Shown piece after piece: positions 52,888 to 63,516 of a stretch of 64,000 nucleotides of DNA. The first letter of the stretch is position 1, and each line of letters starts with the position of its first letter. The notes below the pieces were generated by a model. That model did no database searches. It saw only the letters and a list, made by a program, of their open reading frames with translations, and had not been told where the DNA came from. The DNA is taken from the NCBI RefSeq assembly GCF_900188105.1, contig NZ_FZNP01000005.1:1-64000 (forward strand). Reading direction: 5' to 3'. A program made the position numbers and the translations under genes. The DNA comes from Actinomadura mexicana (GTDB taxonomy: Bacteria; Actinomycetota; Actinomycetes; Streptosporangiales; Streptosporangiaceae).

Positions 52888-53459
52888 GCGTCCTCAACTA
52901 TCTCGTCTGGAAGGTCATCGGGAAGGTAGGGGGCGAGCTCGGGCAGCTCGTCGAGGTCGCGCAGCCCCAGGCGCTCCAGGAAGTACCCGGTGGTCCGGTA
53001 GAGGTGGGCCTGCGACTCCGGGTCCTGCCCGGCGTCCTCGATCAGGCCGCGCAGCGTCAGCGTCCGCATGACGCCGTCGCTGTTGACGCCGCGGATCGCC
53101 GACACGCGGGCCCGGCTCACCGGCTGCCGGTAGGCGACGACGGCGAGCGTCTCCAGCGCGGCCTGGGTGAGCCGCGCCTGCTGCCCGTCGGTGACGAACC
53201 GCTCCACCACCGGGGCGCAGACGTCCCGGGTGTAGAACCGCCAGCCGCCGGCGACCTCCCTGAGATCGAACCCCCGGCCCTGCTCGGTGTATTCCGCGGC
53301 CAGCTCCCGCAGCGTCCCGGCGACCTCGCCGCGGGGCCGCTCCAGCAGCTGCGCGAGCGTCATCTCGGTGACCGGCTCGTCCACCACGAGCAGGATCGCC
53401 TCGATCGAGGCGCGCAGCCCCGGAAGCTCCGGCGCGGCAGCGCCGGGTTCCTCACTCAT
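52884..53459 (-). CDS. scpB: Segregation and condensation protein B
   Basis: The 191-residue protein has two winged-helix domains, with LRASIEAILLVVDEPVTEMT and FVTDGQQARLTQAALETLAV, VAYRQPVSRARVSAIRGVNS typical of ScpB. It joins ScpA and SMC in the condensin complex that compacts the nucleoid. It overlaps scpA (8 bp) and rluB (4 bp), indicating tight coupling. Confidence 0.94.
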   Translation of the reverse strand: MSEEPGAAAPELPGLRASIEAILLVVDEPVTEMTLAQLLERPRGEVAGTLRELAAEYTEQGRGFDLREVAGGWRFYTRDVCAPVVERFVTDGQQARLTQAALETLAVVAYRQPVSRARVSAIRGVNSDGVMRTLTLRGLIEDAGQDPESQAHLYRTTGYFLERLGLRDLDELPELAPYLPDDLPDEIVEDA

Positions 53460-54405
53460 CGTCTCCCTCGTCCTTCCGGCTCTTCTCGTCGGGTCCGGCG
53501 GCGTCCCCGGCGGCGCCCTCGGCCGGGTCCTTCTTCGGGGCGCCCTCGTAGTCGTCGCCGACCTCCACGTCGCCGTCGTCGGCGCCGGTCCAGGTGACGT
53601 GGAGCTCGCCGAGGGGCTCGTGCTGCTCGAACGTGACGGCCTGCTCCCGGTACAGCTCCAGCAGCGCCAGGAACCGGGCGACCACCTCGTAGGTGCCCTC
53701 CGCGTCGGCCGCCAGGACGCGGAAGGTGGTCCGGCGGAGCCGGCGGAGCCGCTCCACGACGATCGCGGCCTGCTCCTTGACGCTGGCCCTCGGCTGGTAC
53801 ATGTGCTCGACCGAGACCGACGGCGGCGCCTTCGGCGCGAGCGCCTTGGCGGCGAGCCGGGCGAACTCCTGCGGGCCGAGGCCGAGCAGCACCTCCGGCA
53901 GCAGGTTGGCGAACTTCGGCTCCATCGGGACCAGGCGCGGGAACCGGCGGCTCGCGTCGGCGACGCGAGCGGCGATCACCCGCGCGACCTCCTTGTACGC
54001 CCGGTACTGCAGCAGCCGCGCGAACAGCAGGTCGCGGGCCTCCAGCAGCGCCAGGTCCTCCTCGTCGTCGACCTCGCCGGACGGCAGCAGCCGGGCGGCC
54101 TTGAGGTCCAGCAGGGTCGCGGCGACCAGCAGGAAGTGGCTGGCCTGGTCGAGGTCCCACTCCGCGCCGTGCGAGCGGATGTGGGCGATGAAGTCGTCGG
54201 TGACCTTGTGCAGCGACACCTCGGTGATGTCGAGCTTGTGCTTGGAGATCAGCCCGAGCAGCAGGTCGAAGGGGCCCTCGAAGTTGTCCAGGCGGACGCG
54301 GAACCCCTGCTCCTCCTCGGTCTCCCGCCCCGGCTCGGGCGACGTCGCGTCCACGTCGCTCACGGTAGCGGAGAGCTCCTCGTGCGCTGTGCTCACCGGC
54401 CCCAT
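53452..54405 (-). CDS. scpA: Segregation and condensation protein A
   Basis: The 317-residue protein has the kleisin N-terminal signature FRVRLDNFEGPFDLLLGLIS, KHKLDITEVSLHKVTDDFIA and the C-terminal winged helix (MYQPRASVKEQAAIVVERLR). It carries an acidic, disordered C-terminal tail of about 50 residues (TWTGADDGDVEVGDDYEGAP) that is longer than in many homologues. It bridges SMC heads with ScpB. A SecDF-head protein gene separates it from parA. Confidence 0.94.
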   Translation of the reverse strand: MGPVSTAHEELSATVSDVDATSPEPGRETEEEQGFRVRLDNFEGPFDLLLGLISKHKLDITEVSLHKVTDDFIAHIRSHGAEWDLDQASHFLLVAATLLDLKAARLLPSGEVDDEEDLALLEARDLLFARLLQYRAYKEVARVIAARVADASRRFPRLVPMEPKFANLLPEVLLGLGPQEFARLAAKALAPKAPPSVSVEHMYQPRASVKEQAAIVVERLRRLRRTTFRVLAADAEGTYEVVARFLALLELYREQAVTFEQHEPLGELHVTWTGADDGDVEVGDDYEGAPKKDPAEGAAGDAAGPDEKSRKDEGDDE

Positions 54406-54475
54406 CGTCCCATGCCCCGGCCCGCGCTCGCACCAGCCGCGATCACCGGCGGTGACGGGGCGCCCGGCCGCGCCG

Positions 54476-55114
54476 CTACTTCCCGATCATCCGGTGCACG
54501 AGGTTCTCGGTGTAGGCGCGGGTGAACCTGTCGGCGGGCCCGTTGATCTCTACCCGGCCGCCGCTGATGGCCTGCATCACCTGCGCGGGCTCCGACACGA
54601 GGGTGCCGCCCACGAGCATCGCCATCCGCCCGGCGGGCTCCCGGGCGGCGAAGGCGTCGGCGGCCCTGCGGGTCAACTCGGCGAAGGCGGGCGTGTCCGC
54701 CGAGGTCAGCGTCAGCGCGACGGACCAGCCGGGACTGCCGCGCGCCGGGTCGGGCGGGACTGCTTCGATCCCCTCCAGCCGGCGCACCGCCAGGGTGTCC
54801 GGACCCAGCGTGTAGCACTCGGAGGCGCCGGTGACGGTGACGGCGCCGCCCGCGCACGGCGGGGCGGACACGCCCGCCACGAGCCGGAACGTCAGCGGCA
54901 CGCGCAGGTCGACCGGGCCGGACGAGGCGGCGGCCGGGGAGTCGTCGCCGTCGGCGCGCAGGGCCAGGTAGGCCCCGAGGCCGCCGACCGCGAGCACCAC
55001 CACGGCCACCACGGCGACCAGCACGATGACCAGCGGGCCCGGCCCCCGGGCGGGCGAGGGCGGCGGCAGGGCGCCGGGTGGCGTGCCGTACGGGATGGGC
55101 GGGGGGTGGCCCAT
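54476..55114 (-). CDS. Membrane-anchored protein with SecDF P1-head-like domain
   Basis: The 212-residue protein has a proline-rich cytoplasmic start ([20 protein letters not shown]), a transmembrane helix ([20 protein letters not shown]), and an extracellular domain that ends with the SecDF head-like pattern [20 protein letters not shown] ... [20 protein letters not shown]. Whole SecD proteins have many more helices, so this is a stand-alone head domain. It lies between parA and scpA on the same strand. A role in secretion or envelope sensing is speculative. Confidence 0.75.
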   Translation of the reverse strand: MGHPPPIPYGTPPGALPPPSPARGPGPLVIVLVAVVAVVVLAVGGLGAYLALRADGDDSPAAASSGPVDLRVPLTFRLVAGVSAPPCAGGAVTVTGASECYTLGPDTLAVRRLEGIEAVPPDPARGSPGWSVALTLTSADTPAFAELTRRAADAFAAREPAGRMAMLVGGTLVSEPAQVMQAISGGRVEINGPADRFTRAYTENLVHRMIGK

Positions 55115-55151
55115 GATGCGCTCCGTCGGGGTCAGCGGCCGCTGGGCGGCC

Positions 55152-56063
55152 TCACTCGAACTCCGCCCATCTGATGAGGACCTCCCGGGCCAGGCTGCGG
55201 TAGGCGTTCGCGCCCATCGAGTTCGGGTCGAAGAAGGTGATCGGCTCCCCCGCGACGGTCGCGTCGGGGAACCGCACCGTGCGGTTGATCACGGTGTGGA
55301 ACACCTTGTCGCCGAACGCCTCGACGATGCGCCCGAGGACCTCGCGCGTGTGCAGCGTCCGCGAGTCGTACATGGTACCGAGGACCCCGTCGATGACCAG
55401 GCCCGGGTTGATCCGGCCCTGCACCTTCTCGATCGTCTCCATCAGCAGCGCGACGCCGCGCATCGCGAAGTACTCGCACTCCAGCGGGATCAGCACGCCC
55501 TCGCTGGCGGCCAGCGCGTTCACGGTCAGCAGGCCGAGCGAGGGCTGGCAGTCGATGAGGATGTAGTCGTAGTGGTCGACGGCCGACTTCAGCGCGCCCT
55601 GCAGGATGTACTCGCGGCCGACCTCGTGGACGAGCTGGACCTCGGCGCCGGACAGGTCGATGTTGCTCGGCAGCAGGTCCATCCCGTCGACGCCGGTCTC
55701 GATGACGATGTCCTCCCACTCGGTGTCGCGTTCGAGCAGCAGGTTGTGGATCGTCACTTCGAGCTGGCGCGGGTCGCCCTTGCCGAGGCCCACCGACAGG
55801 GCGCCCTGCGGGTCGAAGTCGACGAGCAGGACACGGCGGCCGTACTCGGCGAGCGCGGCGCCCAGGTTGATCGTCGTGGTGGTCTTGCCGACGCCGCCCT
55901 TCTGGTTGCAGACGGCCACGATCCGGCCGGGCCCGTGCTCGGCCAGCGGCTCCGGTTCCGGGAACACCGGCACGGGTCGCTGCGTGGGCCCGAGGGCACG
56001 GCTCGGATCGGTCTCTATGGTGGCGGAGGAAAGGACTCCATCCGCACCGTTAGTGCTGGTCAC
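55152..56063 (-). CDS. ParA/Soj-type ATPase
   Basis: The protein has 303 residues from GTG 56063 with GGGAGGG upstream. It has the deviant Walker A KGGVGKTTTTINLGAAL, Walker B-like VLLVDFDPQGALSVGLG and IDCQPSLGLLTVNALAA. It lies near xerD and scpAB, as in mycobacteria, where this ParA is separate from the main parAB at the origin. There is no parB nearby. It probably contributes to segregation or positioning of a cargo; its partner is unknown. Confidence 0.9.
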   Translation of the reverse strand: MTSTNGADGVLSSATIETDPSRALGPTQRPVPVFPEPEPLAEHGPGRIVAVCNQKGGVGKTTTTINLGAALAEYGRRVLLVDFDPQGALSVGLGKGDPRQLEVTIHNLLLERDTEWEDIVIETGVDGMDLLPSNIDLSGAEVQLVHEVGREYILQGALKSAVDHYDYILIDCQPSLGLLTVNALAASEGVLIPLECEYFAMRGVALLMETIEKVQGRINPGLVIDGVLGTMYDSRTLHTREVLGRIVEAFGDKVFHTVINRTVRFPDATVAGEPITFFDPNSMGANAYRSLAREVLIRWAEFE

Positions 56064-56207
56064 CAGATCCCTCCCCGGCGGCCTGGAAATGCCATCCAGA
56101 ACGGGGACTCTAGGCCCGTCCACCCCGTCGCTCAAGCCGACGCGCAACGAACGTCGGGATTTGTCGATGTGTCGGATGGCCCGATTCGTCCCTTCGTGCG
56201 TGTCCGC

Positions 56208-56253
56208 CGCCCCCGGCGGGCGGTCAGTTCCGCCCCCGGCGGGCGGTCAGTTC
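56208..56253 (-). repeat. Two exact 23-bp tandem repeats at the xerD 3' end
   Basis: CGCCCCCGGCGGGCGGTCAG plus TTC occurs at 56208-56230 and again directly at 56231-56253 with no mismatch. The second copy contains the xerD stop codon. Each copy folds into a GC hairpin (CCGCC...GGCGG), so the pair makes a double terminator. Confidence 0.75.
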
Positions 56254-57272
56254 CGCGCCCGCGGGTGGGAGGTCGCGTAGACCTCGCGCAGCAGCTGGAC
56301 GGTGACGAGCGTGTAGACCTGCGTGGTGGTGACCGAGGCGTGTCCGAGCAGTTCCTGGACGACGCGGACGTCGGCTCCACCGTCCAGCAGGTGCGTGGCG
56401 AACGAGTGCCGCAGCGTGTGCGGAGACACCTCCGACAGCTTCGCCCGGTCGGCGGCGGCGCGCAGCACCATCCAGGCGCCCTGCCGCGACAGCCGGCCGC
56501 CGCGCGCGTTCAGGAACAGCGCCGGGCCGCCCCGCCCGGCGCCGGCCAGCTCGGGGCGAGCCCGGACCAGGTAGGCGTCCACGGCCTCGCGGGCGTAGTC
56601 GCCGATGGGCACGACCCGGGCCTTGCCCCCCTTGCCGGCGACGCGGGCGAACCCGTCCCGCAGGTCGAGGTCGTCGACGTCCAGGCCCACGGCCTCGGAG
56701 ATGCGCGCGCCCGACCCGTAGAGCAGCTCCAGCAGCGCGCGGTCGCGCAGGCCGCGTGCGGTGCCGGGGTCGCCGGACGGCCCGGCCGCCGCGGCCAGCA
56801 GCCGTTCGACGTCCTCCAGCGAGATCGCCTTCGGCAGCCGGCGGGGCGGCGTGGGCGGCTTGACGTCGTGCGCGGGGTCGCCGGCGGCGAGGCCCTCGCG
56901 CAGCGCGAACCGGTGCAGCCCCCGGACCGCCACGAGCGCCCGCGCCGCGGAACCCGCCGACAGCGGCGGATGGTCCTCGTCGCCCTCGCGCAGGCCCACC
57001 AGGAACGCGCGGACGTCCTCCTCGGTGACCTCCCCCACCGCCTCCCGTCCCCGTCCCGCCTGCACCTGCGCGTAGCGGCGCAGGTCGCGGCGGTAGGAGC
57101 TGAGCGTGTTGGCGGCGAGGCCGCGCTCGACGGCCAGGTGCCCCAGGTAGGCGCGCACGGCCGAGTCGAGCGCGGACCCGGCGCGGGCGTCGCGTGCGGT
57201 ACTCCGGGAGGACGGGCTCGGGGACAGGGCGGCACCTCTTCCGGCCGTGGGCTCCGGGGACCCGCCCATCAT
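56247..57272 (-). CDS. xerD: Site-specific tyrosine recombinase XerD
   Basis: The 341-residue protein has the N-terminal SAM-like core-binding domain ([20 protein letters not shown]) and the catalytic set Arg190 (SGARISE), Lys214, His285-x-x-Arg288 ([10 protein letters not shown]), His311 (LGHASVTTT) and Tyr320. With XerC it resolves chromosome dimers at dif. It is positioned between the Nudix gene and parA. Its stop lies inside a tandem 23-bp repeat. Confidence 0.94.
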   Translation of the reverse strand: MMGGSPEPTAGRGAALSPSPSSRSTARDARAGSALDSAVRAYLGHLAVERGLAANTLSSYRRDLRRYAQVQAGRGREAVGEVTEEDVRAFLVGLREGDEDHPPLSAGSAARALVAVRGLHRFALREGLAAGDPAHDVKPPTPPRRLPKAISLEDVERLLAAAAGPSGDPGTARGLRDRALLELLYGSGARISEAVGLDVDDLDLRDGFARVAGKGGKARVVPIGDYAREAVDAYLVRARPELAGAGRGGPALFLNARGGRLSRQGAWMVLRAAADRAKLSEVSPHTLRHSFATHLLDGGADVRVVQELLGHASVTTTQVYTLVTVQLLREVYATSHPRARN

Positions 57273-57308
57273 GCCCCCTCCGGCGACCGGAGGGGGGCCT
57301 CATCCGGC

Positions 57309-57956
57309 TCAGTCCTCCGGCGCGTCGACGGGGCGCAGATCCGCGAAGCCGGAGTCGCGTGCGGCGCGCACCGCGAGGACCCCCATGCACGCGATCATGT
57401 TGTGCAGCTCACCGGCGAACACCTTGCGGACCGCCTCCTCCAGCGGCACCCACACGACCGGCATGTCGGCCTCCTCGTGGACGCGCTCGAAGTCGATCTG
57501 GTCGGCCGGGACCTCGGTGAGATCGCGCGCCAGGAAGATCCGGATGCGTTCGTCGGCCATGCCGGGCGACGGGAACACGTCGATCAGGGTGTCCCAGCGT
57601 TCGGCGCGGTATCCGGCCTCCTCCAGCAGCTCGCGCTGGGCGAGCTCGTGCAGGGGCTCGCCCGCCACGTCCCGCAGCCCGGCGGGCGCCTCCCACAGCT
57701 GCCGCGCCACCGGGTGCCGGTACTGCCGCAGCAGCAGCACCCGGTCGCGGTCGTCGACGGCGATCACGCCGACCGAGCCGGTGTGCTCGATCACGTCGCG
57801 GGCGACGGCCTCGGCGGCCTCGCCGCGCGGCATCTCGACCCGGTCGCTGCGGACGTTGAAGACGCGGCCCCGGAAGACCGTGGAGGACTCCACGACCTTC
57901 CAGCGGTCGGGACGGTCGCGGACGTCGCCCGGGCTCAGCTCCTCGCCGCCGCTCAT
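57309..57956 (-). CDS. ADP-ribose pyrophosphatase-type Nudix hydrolase
   Basis: The 215-residue protein has the Nudix box [18 protein letters not shown] within [11 protein letters not shown]..., with the extra residue typical of ADP-ribose pyrophosphatases. Nearby [20 protein letters not shown] fits the same family. It probably hydrolyses ADP-ribose to AMP and ribose 5-phosphate. Its start overlaps the ctpS stop by 4 bp (ATGA). Location and length match mycobacterial counterparts. Confidence 0.9.
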   Translation of the reverse strand: MSGGEELSPGDVRDRPDRWKVVESSTVFRGRVFNVRSDRVEMPRGEAAEAVARDVIEHTGSVGVIAVDDRDRVLLLRQYRHPVARQLWEAPAGLRDVAGEPLHELAQRELLEEAGYRAERWDTLIDVFPSPGMADERIRIFLARDLTEVPADQIDFERVHEEADMPVVWVPLEEAVRKVFAGELHNMIACMGVLAVRAARDSGFADLRPVDAPED

Positions 57957-59647
57957 GAGGCGCTCACGGCCCCTGTGCCGCCCTCGTCCGCGCGCGCCTC
58001 GGCGTAGTCGAGGGCGGCGGACACGAGGCCGGTGAACAGCGGGTGCGGGCGGGTCGGGCGGGACCGGAACTCCGGGTGCGCCTGGGTCCCGACGAAGAAC
58101 GGGTGCTGCTCGCGGGGCAGCTCGACGTACTCGACCAGGCGGCCGTCGGGCGACAGACCCGAGAACCGCAGCCCGGCCTGCTCCAGCCGGTCGCGGTAGG
58201 CGTTGTTGACCTCGTAGCGGTGCCGGTGCCGCTCGGACACCTTCGCCTCCCCGTACAGCTCCCGGACGACCGACCCGTCGGCCAGGTCGGCCGGGTAGAG
58301 GCCGAGCCGCATCGTGCCGCCCATGTCGCGCTCCCCGGCGACGACGTCGAGCTGGTCGGCCATGGTGGCGACGACGGGGTCGGCGGTGGTGGCGTCGAAC
58401 TCGGAGCTGCCGGCGCCGGCGAGCCCGCCGAGGGTCCGCGCGGCCTCGATGACCATGCACTGCAGCCCGAGGCAGATGCCGAGCAGCGGGACGCGGTTCT
58501 CCCGGACGTGCCGGATGGCGCCGAGCTTGCCCTCGATGCCGCGGACGCCGAACCCGCCGGGGACGAGGACGCCGTCGACGCCGTCCAGCTCCCGCTTGGC
58601 GCCCTCGGGGGTCTCGCAGTCGTCGCTCTTCACCCAGCGGATGTGCACCTTGGCGTCGTTGCCGAACCCGCCGTGCCGCAGCGCCTCGGTGACCGACAGG
58701 TACGCGTCGGGCAGGTCGATGTACTTGCCGACCAGCGCGATCGTGACCTCGCGGGCGGGCTTGTGGACGCGGCGCAGCAGCTCGTCCCAGGCGCCCCAGT
58801 CCACGTCGCGGAACGGCAGGTCCAGGCGCCGCACCACGTAGGCGTCCAGGCCCTCGGAGTGCAGCACCTTCGGGATGTCGTAGATGCTGGCGGCGTCCAC
58901 CGCGGACACCACGGCCTCGCGGTCCACGTCGCACATCAGGCTGATCTTGTGCTTGAGCCCGTCGGTGATCGGCCGGTCCGACCGGCACACGATCGCGTCG
59001 GGCTGGATGCCGATGGAGCGCAGCGCGGCGACCGAGTGCTGCGTCGGCTTGGTCTTCAGCTCGCCGGACGGGCCGATGTAGGGCAGCAGCGACACGTGCA
59101 GGAAGAAGCAGTTCTCCCGGCCGATCTCGTGCCGGATCTGCCGGACCGACTCCAGGAACGGCAGCGACTCGATGTCGCCGACCGTCCCGCCCACCTCGGT
59201 GATGACCACGTCGACGTCGCCGTCGTCGGCCATCCCGCGGATCCGGTCCTTGATCTCGTTGGTGATGTGCGGGATCACCTGCACGGTGTCGCCGAGGTAC
59301 TCCCCGCGCCGCTCCTTGGCGATCACGTTGGAGTAGACCTGCCCGGTGGTGACGTTCGCCGACCCGTGCAGTTCGGTGTCGAGGAACCGCTCGTAGTGCC
59401 CGATGTCCAGGTCGGTCTCGGCGCCGTCGTCGGTGACGAAGACCTCGCCGTGCTGGAACGGGTTCATCGTGCCGGGGTCGACGTTGAGGTAGGGGTCGAG
59501 CTTCTGCATGGTGACCCGGAGGCCGCGGAGGGCGAGAAGCCGCCCGAGGCTGGACGCCGTCAGACCCTTGCCGAGGCTCGAGGCGACACCGCCGGTGACG
59601 AAGAGATGCTTGGTAGGACGTGATCTACCAGTGGATGCCGAAGGCAA
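57953..59647 (-). CDS. pyrG: CTP synthase
   Basis: The protein has 564 residues from TTG 59647 (GGGAG 7 nt upstream); GTG 59689 with AGAGG is an alternative that adds 14 residues. The synthetase domain begins with [20 protein letters not shown] and contains [20 protein letters not shown]. The glutaminase domain has [17 protein letters not shown] (nucleophile Cys) and HPEFRSRP (His/Glu). It aminates UTP to CTP using glutamine. It leads the block toward der. The gene symbol ctpS is also used. Confidence 0.94.
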   Translation of the reverse strand: MPSASTGRSRPTKHLFVTGGVASSLGKGLTASSLGRLLALRGLRVTMQKLDPYLNVDPGTMNPFQHGEVFVTDDGAETDLDIGHYERFLDTELHGSANVTTGQVYSNVIAKERRGEYLGDTVQVIPHITNEIKDRIRGMADDGDVDVVITEVGGTVGDIESLPFLESVRQIRHEIGRENCFFLHVSLLPYIGPSGELKTKPTQHSVAALRSIGIQPDAIVCRSDRPITDGLKHKISLMCDVDREAVVSAVDAASIYDIPKVLHSEGLDAYVVRRLDLPFRDVDWGAWDELLRRVHKPAREVTIALVGKYIDLPDAYLSVTEALRHGGFGNDAKVHIRWVKSDDCETPEGAKRELDGVDGVLVPGGFGVRGIEGKLGAIRHVRENRVPLLGICLGLQCMVIEAARTLGGLAGAGSSEFDATTADPVVATMADQLDVVAGERDMGGTMRLGLYPADLADGSVVRELYGEAKVSERHRHRYEVNNAYRDRLEQAGLRFSGLSPDGRLVEYVELPREQHPFFVGTQAHPEFRSRPTRPHPLFTGLVSAALDYAEARADEGGTGAVSAS

Positions 59648-59707
59648 GAAGTCGCTCCCGTGGTCGTTGCGAGGCGGACGGTACCGCACTGCCCACGGGC
59701 CTCTAGC

Positions 59708-59716
59708 TTATTGCAT
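59708..59716 (-). promoter_or_regulatory. Met-Gln-stop micro-ORF preceded by a strong Shine-Dalgarno
   Basis: On the minus strand AAGGAGGAGAGAA precedes ATG-CAA-TAA (ATG complement at 59714-59716). The element lies 18 bp before GTG 59689 and about 60 bp before TTG 59647. It could be a leader affecting pyrG translation. The ribosome binding site belongs to one end of a direct repeat. Confidence 0.35.
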
Positions 59717-59717
59717 T

Positions 59718-59843
59718 TCTCTCCTCCTTCGGCCCCGGGGGGCCTCTATCGTCGAGAAACGCGGCGATCGCTGCGCTTTTCGGCGTGTCTCTCCTACTTC
59801 GGCCCCGGGGGCCTCCATCGTCGAGAAACGCGGCGATCGCTGC
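59718..59843. repeat. Pair of 56-57-bp direct repeats
   Basis: Copies at 59718-59774 and 59788-59843 differ by two substitutions and one missing G. Each contains a GGCCCCGGGGGCC-type palindrome and the block TCGTCGAGAAACGCGGCGAT. The period is 70 bp. Both lie in the pyrG upstream region, suggesting a duplicated extragenic element. Confidence 0.8.
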
Positions 59844-60068
59844 ATCGCTCCGGCTCGCCCATGGGCTCGCTGCGCGATCAGGTTCTCGCAAGCTCGAACC
59901 TGTTTTCGGACGCGATCGCAACGTTGGCGTCGTCGCGTGGTTGCGGCGATGGCCGGCCTTGTAGTGGTTCGCCGCGGCCCTTGGCGCGGTGGCCGCGGGC
60001 GTTGGTACCGGGTCCGTTGGTGCGGCCGCCGTGGTCGCCGTGGTCGTGGTGCCGGCGCCGCCGAGCCC

Positions 60069-61820
60069 TTACAGGCGGGGGGTGGCGGCGGTGGGCATGA
60101 TGGTGCGGAGTTGCCTGGTCAGCTCGTCGATCAGGGAGCGGGCCTGGTCGGCGGCCTGGCGGGCCGCGTCGCGCTCCTGGGACAGTTCGGCGATCTGCGC
60201 GCGCTGCTCGGTGACGGCCTGCGCGAGCTGGTCGACCCACTGGTCGCGCTCGGCGAGCTTCTCGGCGACGGCGTCGCGCTCGGCGGCCAGCTGCCGCATC
60301 GCCGCCACGGTCTGGTCGCGCTCGCGCCCGGCCTGGTCGGCGCGGCCGCGGGCCAGGGTGAGTTCGGACTCGGCGCGCGCCTGCGCCTGGACGGCCCCCT
60401 CCCGGGCCCGCTCGGCCGCCTCGCGCGCCTTGGCGCTGCCGTCGCGTTCCCGCTCGGCCTTCTTGGCGGCCTCCAGCGAATGGGCGGCCGTGTCGAGCGC
60501 CTGCTGCCGCTCGGCCTCGGCGACGTCGGCCCGTCCGGCCGCCTCCTGGGCGCGGCGCTCGGCGTCCTGCACCCGCCGTTCGGCCTCCTGCGCGCGGCGC
60601 TCGTTCTCCTGCGCGCGTCGCTCGGCGACCTCGGCGCGGCGCCGGGACTCGTCGGCCTCCTTGCCCGCCGCGACGACGGCGTGCTGCAGGTTCTGCGCGC
60701 TCATCTCGGCGTCGGTGACCTTGGCGCGCAGCGCCGACAGCTCGGCGTGCGCGGTCTCCAGCGCGCGGGACAGCTCCCCGGCCTGCTCGGCGACGCGGTC
60801 GCGCTCGGTCTCGGCGGAGCGGCGGCCGCCGACGGCGTCCTCGACGGCGCGCAGGGCGTCGTCGCGGGCCTCGCTCATGGCGTCGCGCTGCTGGATCGCC
60901 TGCCGGACGGTCGCCTCGGCCTCGGCGACGCGCCGCTCGGCCTGCTCGGTCTGGGCCTGCAACTGCTCCATCTGCGCGCGGGCCTGCTCCACCTGCGCGC
61001 GCGCCTGGTCGGCCTGGACCCGCGCCTGCTCGGCCTGGCCGCGGGCCTGGTCGGCCTGGACGCGGCCCTGCTGGGCCTGGTTCCAGGCGGCGGCCGCGTC
61101 GCGCTGGGCGTTCTCCTTCTCGGTCTGGAGCGCCGCGATCTGCGTGACGGCCTCGTTCTGCACCTCGGCGGCGCGGCGCTCGGCGTCGGCGACCTGGCGC
61201 TCGGCGTCGACGGCGCGGCGGTCGGCCTGCTCGGCCTGGCCCCGGGCGCGCTGCACCTCGCCCCAGGCGGCGGCCGCGTCGCGCTGCGCCGACTCCTTCT
61301 CCGCCTGCACGGCCGCGATCTGCGCCGCCGTCTCGTTCTGCGCCTCGGTGACGCGGCGCTCGGCCTCGACGGCGCGGCGGTCGGCCTGCTCGGCCTGGCC
61401 CCGGGCGCGCTGCACCTCGCCCCAGGCGGCGGCCGCGTCGCGCTGCGCCGACTCCTTCTCCGCCTGCACGGCCGCGATCTGCGCCGCCGTCTCGCTCTGC
61501 GCCTCGTTGACCTTGCGCTCCCCGGCGGCGAGCGCGTCGCCGATGAGGTCGGCCATCTGGCGGAGCCGCTCGACGATGTCCCAGGGCTGGGCCTCGGCCT
61601 GCTCGACGTCGGGGCGCACGATCTCCCCCGTCTGCCCGTGCCGGCCCGGCTGCGCGGGCTGACCCGGCTGGCCGGCCTGCGCGGGCTTGGACATCTGGAG
61701 GGGCTGCTGGGCGGACGGCAGCGCCTGCTGCGCGCCGCCCGGGTCGCGTCCCATGGCGGGCCAGGGAGTCGCCGCGTCGGGGACTCCTCGGGAACCGCCG
61801 GATCCGTTCAGCTCGCTCAC
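60069..61820 (-). CDS. Long coiled-coil protein of unknown function
   Basis: The protein has 583 residues from GTG 61820, with GGAGGCGAGGAG upstream. After a Gly/Pro/Gln-rich head (residues 1-70) nearly all of it is predicted coiled coil, rich in Ala, Glu, Gln and Arg. A 53-residue repeat (ETAAQIAAVQAEKESAQRDA...) is present twice almost identically and in degenerate form a third time. There is no transmembrane segment. It resembles bacterial cytoskeletal or scaffold coiled-coil proteins in composition only. It lies upstream of pyrG on the same strand, and its function is unknown. Confidence 0.78.
   Translation of the reverse strand: MSELNGSGGSRGVPDAATPWPAMGRDPGGAQQALPSAQQPLQMSKPAQAGQPGQPAQPGRHGQTGEIVRPDVEQAEAQPWDIVERLRQMADLIGDALAAGERKVNEAQSETAAQIAAVQAEKESAQRDAAAAWGEVQRARGQAEQADRRAVEAERRVTEAQNETAAQIAAVQAEKESAQRDAAAAWGEVQRARGQAEQADRRAVDAERQVADAERRAAEVQNEAVTQIAALQTEKENAQRDAAAAWNQAQQGRVQADQARGQAEQARVQADQARAQVEQARAQMEQLQAQTEQAERRVAEAEATVRQAIQQRDAMSEARDDALRAVEDAVGGRRSAETERDRVAEQAGELSRALETAHAELSALRAKVTDAEMSAQNLQHAVVAAGKEADESRRRAEVAERRAQENERRAQEAERRVQDAERRAQEAAGRADVAEAERQQALDTAAHSLEAAKKAERERDGSAKAREAAERAREGAVQAQARAESELTLARGRADQAGRERDQTVAAMRQLAAERDAVAEKLAERDQWVDQLAQAVTEQRAQIAELSQERDAARQAADQARSLIDELTRQLRTIMPTAATPRL
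61207..61494 (-). repeat. 129-bp exact direct repeat within the coiled-coil gene
   Basis: The sequences 61207-61335 and 61366-61494 are identical base for base and start 159 bp (53 codons) apart. The identity includes third-codon positions, so the duplication or gene conversion is recent. Confidence 0.85.
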
Positions 61821-63162
<1,342 letters not shown>

Positions 63163-63204
63163 CTCTTCGTCATAGAGTGACGACAACGCGTCATCGGGCA
63201 GGGA

Positions 63205-63227
63205 GAGACCGGGCCTGAATCGGTCTC
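63205..63227 (+). terminator. Hairpin after pip
   Basis: GAGACCG (63205-63211) and CGGTCTC (63221-63227) flank a 9-nt loop, 42 bp after the pip stop. Confidence 0.55.
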
Positions 63228-63256
63228 ACCACAAATGAGCTTCAGAAGGTCCGCAA

Positions 63257-63293
63257 CCGGGCCGGGGTCCGGTTTCCTCGCCCGGCCCCGGCC
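63257..63293 (+). terminator. Second GC-rich hairpin after pip
   Basis: GGCCGGGG (63260-63267) pairs with CCCCGGCC (63286-63293); CCGGGC/GCCCGG is an alternative pairing in the same region. It is probably a terminator. Confidence 0.5.
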
Positions 63294-63500
63294 ACCCGGA
63301 AGCGGACCGATATCCACATTCCCTGTCCCGTTAGCAACCCTGGCCTTACCCTCTGGATAGCGCACCTGCCCCCGAGGGTCAGCGCAGACGGCCTCGCGGA
63401 GCGCTTCGGCCCACACCCGCCCCACCTCGCCCGCTCGCCGCCCGACCTCCCGCGATGCGAAGTGACGCCCGCCGCACCCGCCCCGTTGACAGGCGATCCA

Positions 63501-63516
63501 TGTGACTTACCTCACA
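63501..63516. promoter_or_regulatory. Perfect Crp-consensus palindrome upstream of ectA
   Basis: TGTGACTTACCTCACA matches TGTGA-N6-TCACA exactly. A TTGACA (63486-63491) stands just upstream. It lies about 265 bp before the ectA start. Confidence 0.6.

Larger units (their letters stand above)
59690..60068. other. Intergenic region upstream of CTP synthase
   Basis: No gene is supported in these 379 bp. The left third carries two 56-57-bp direct repeats and a Met-Gln-stop micro-ORF behind a strong ribosome binding site. The right part is GC-rich and slightly repetitive (GTGGTCGCCG-type). The pyrG promoter must lie here, but no clear -35/-10 pair stands out. Confidence 0.5.

Noticed and set aside
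54476-55114. A complete SecD or SecF protein
   Set aside because: It has only one membrane helix and only a head-like domain, far too short for SecD/F.
59718-59843. CRISPR array
   Set aside because: Only two imperfect copies of 56-57 bp with a 13-bp gap and no cas genes; the geometry is wrong for CRISPR.
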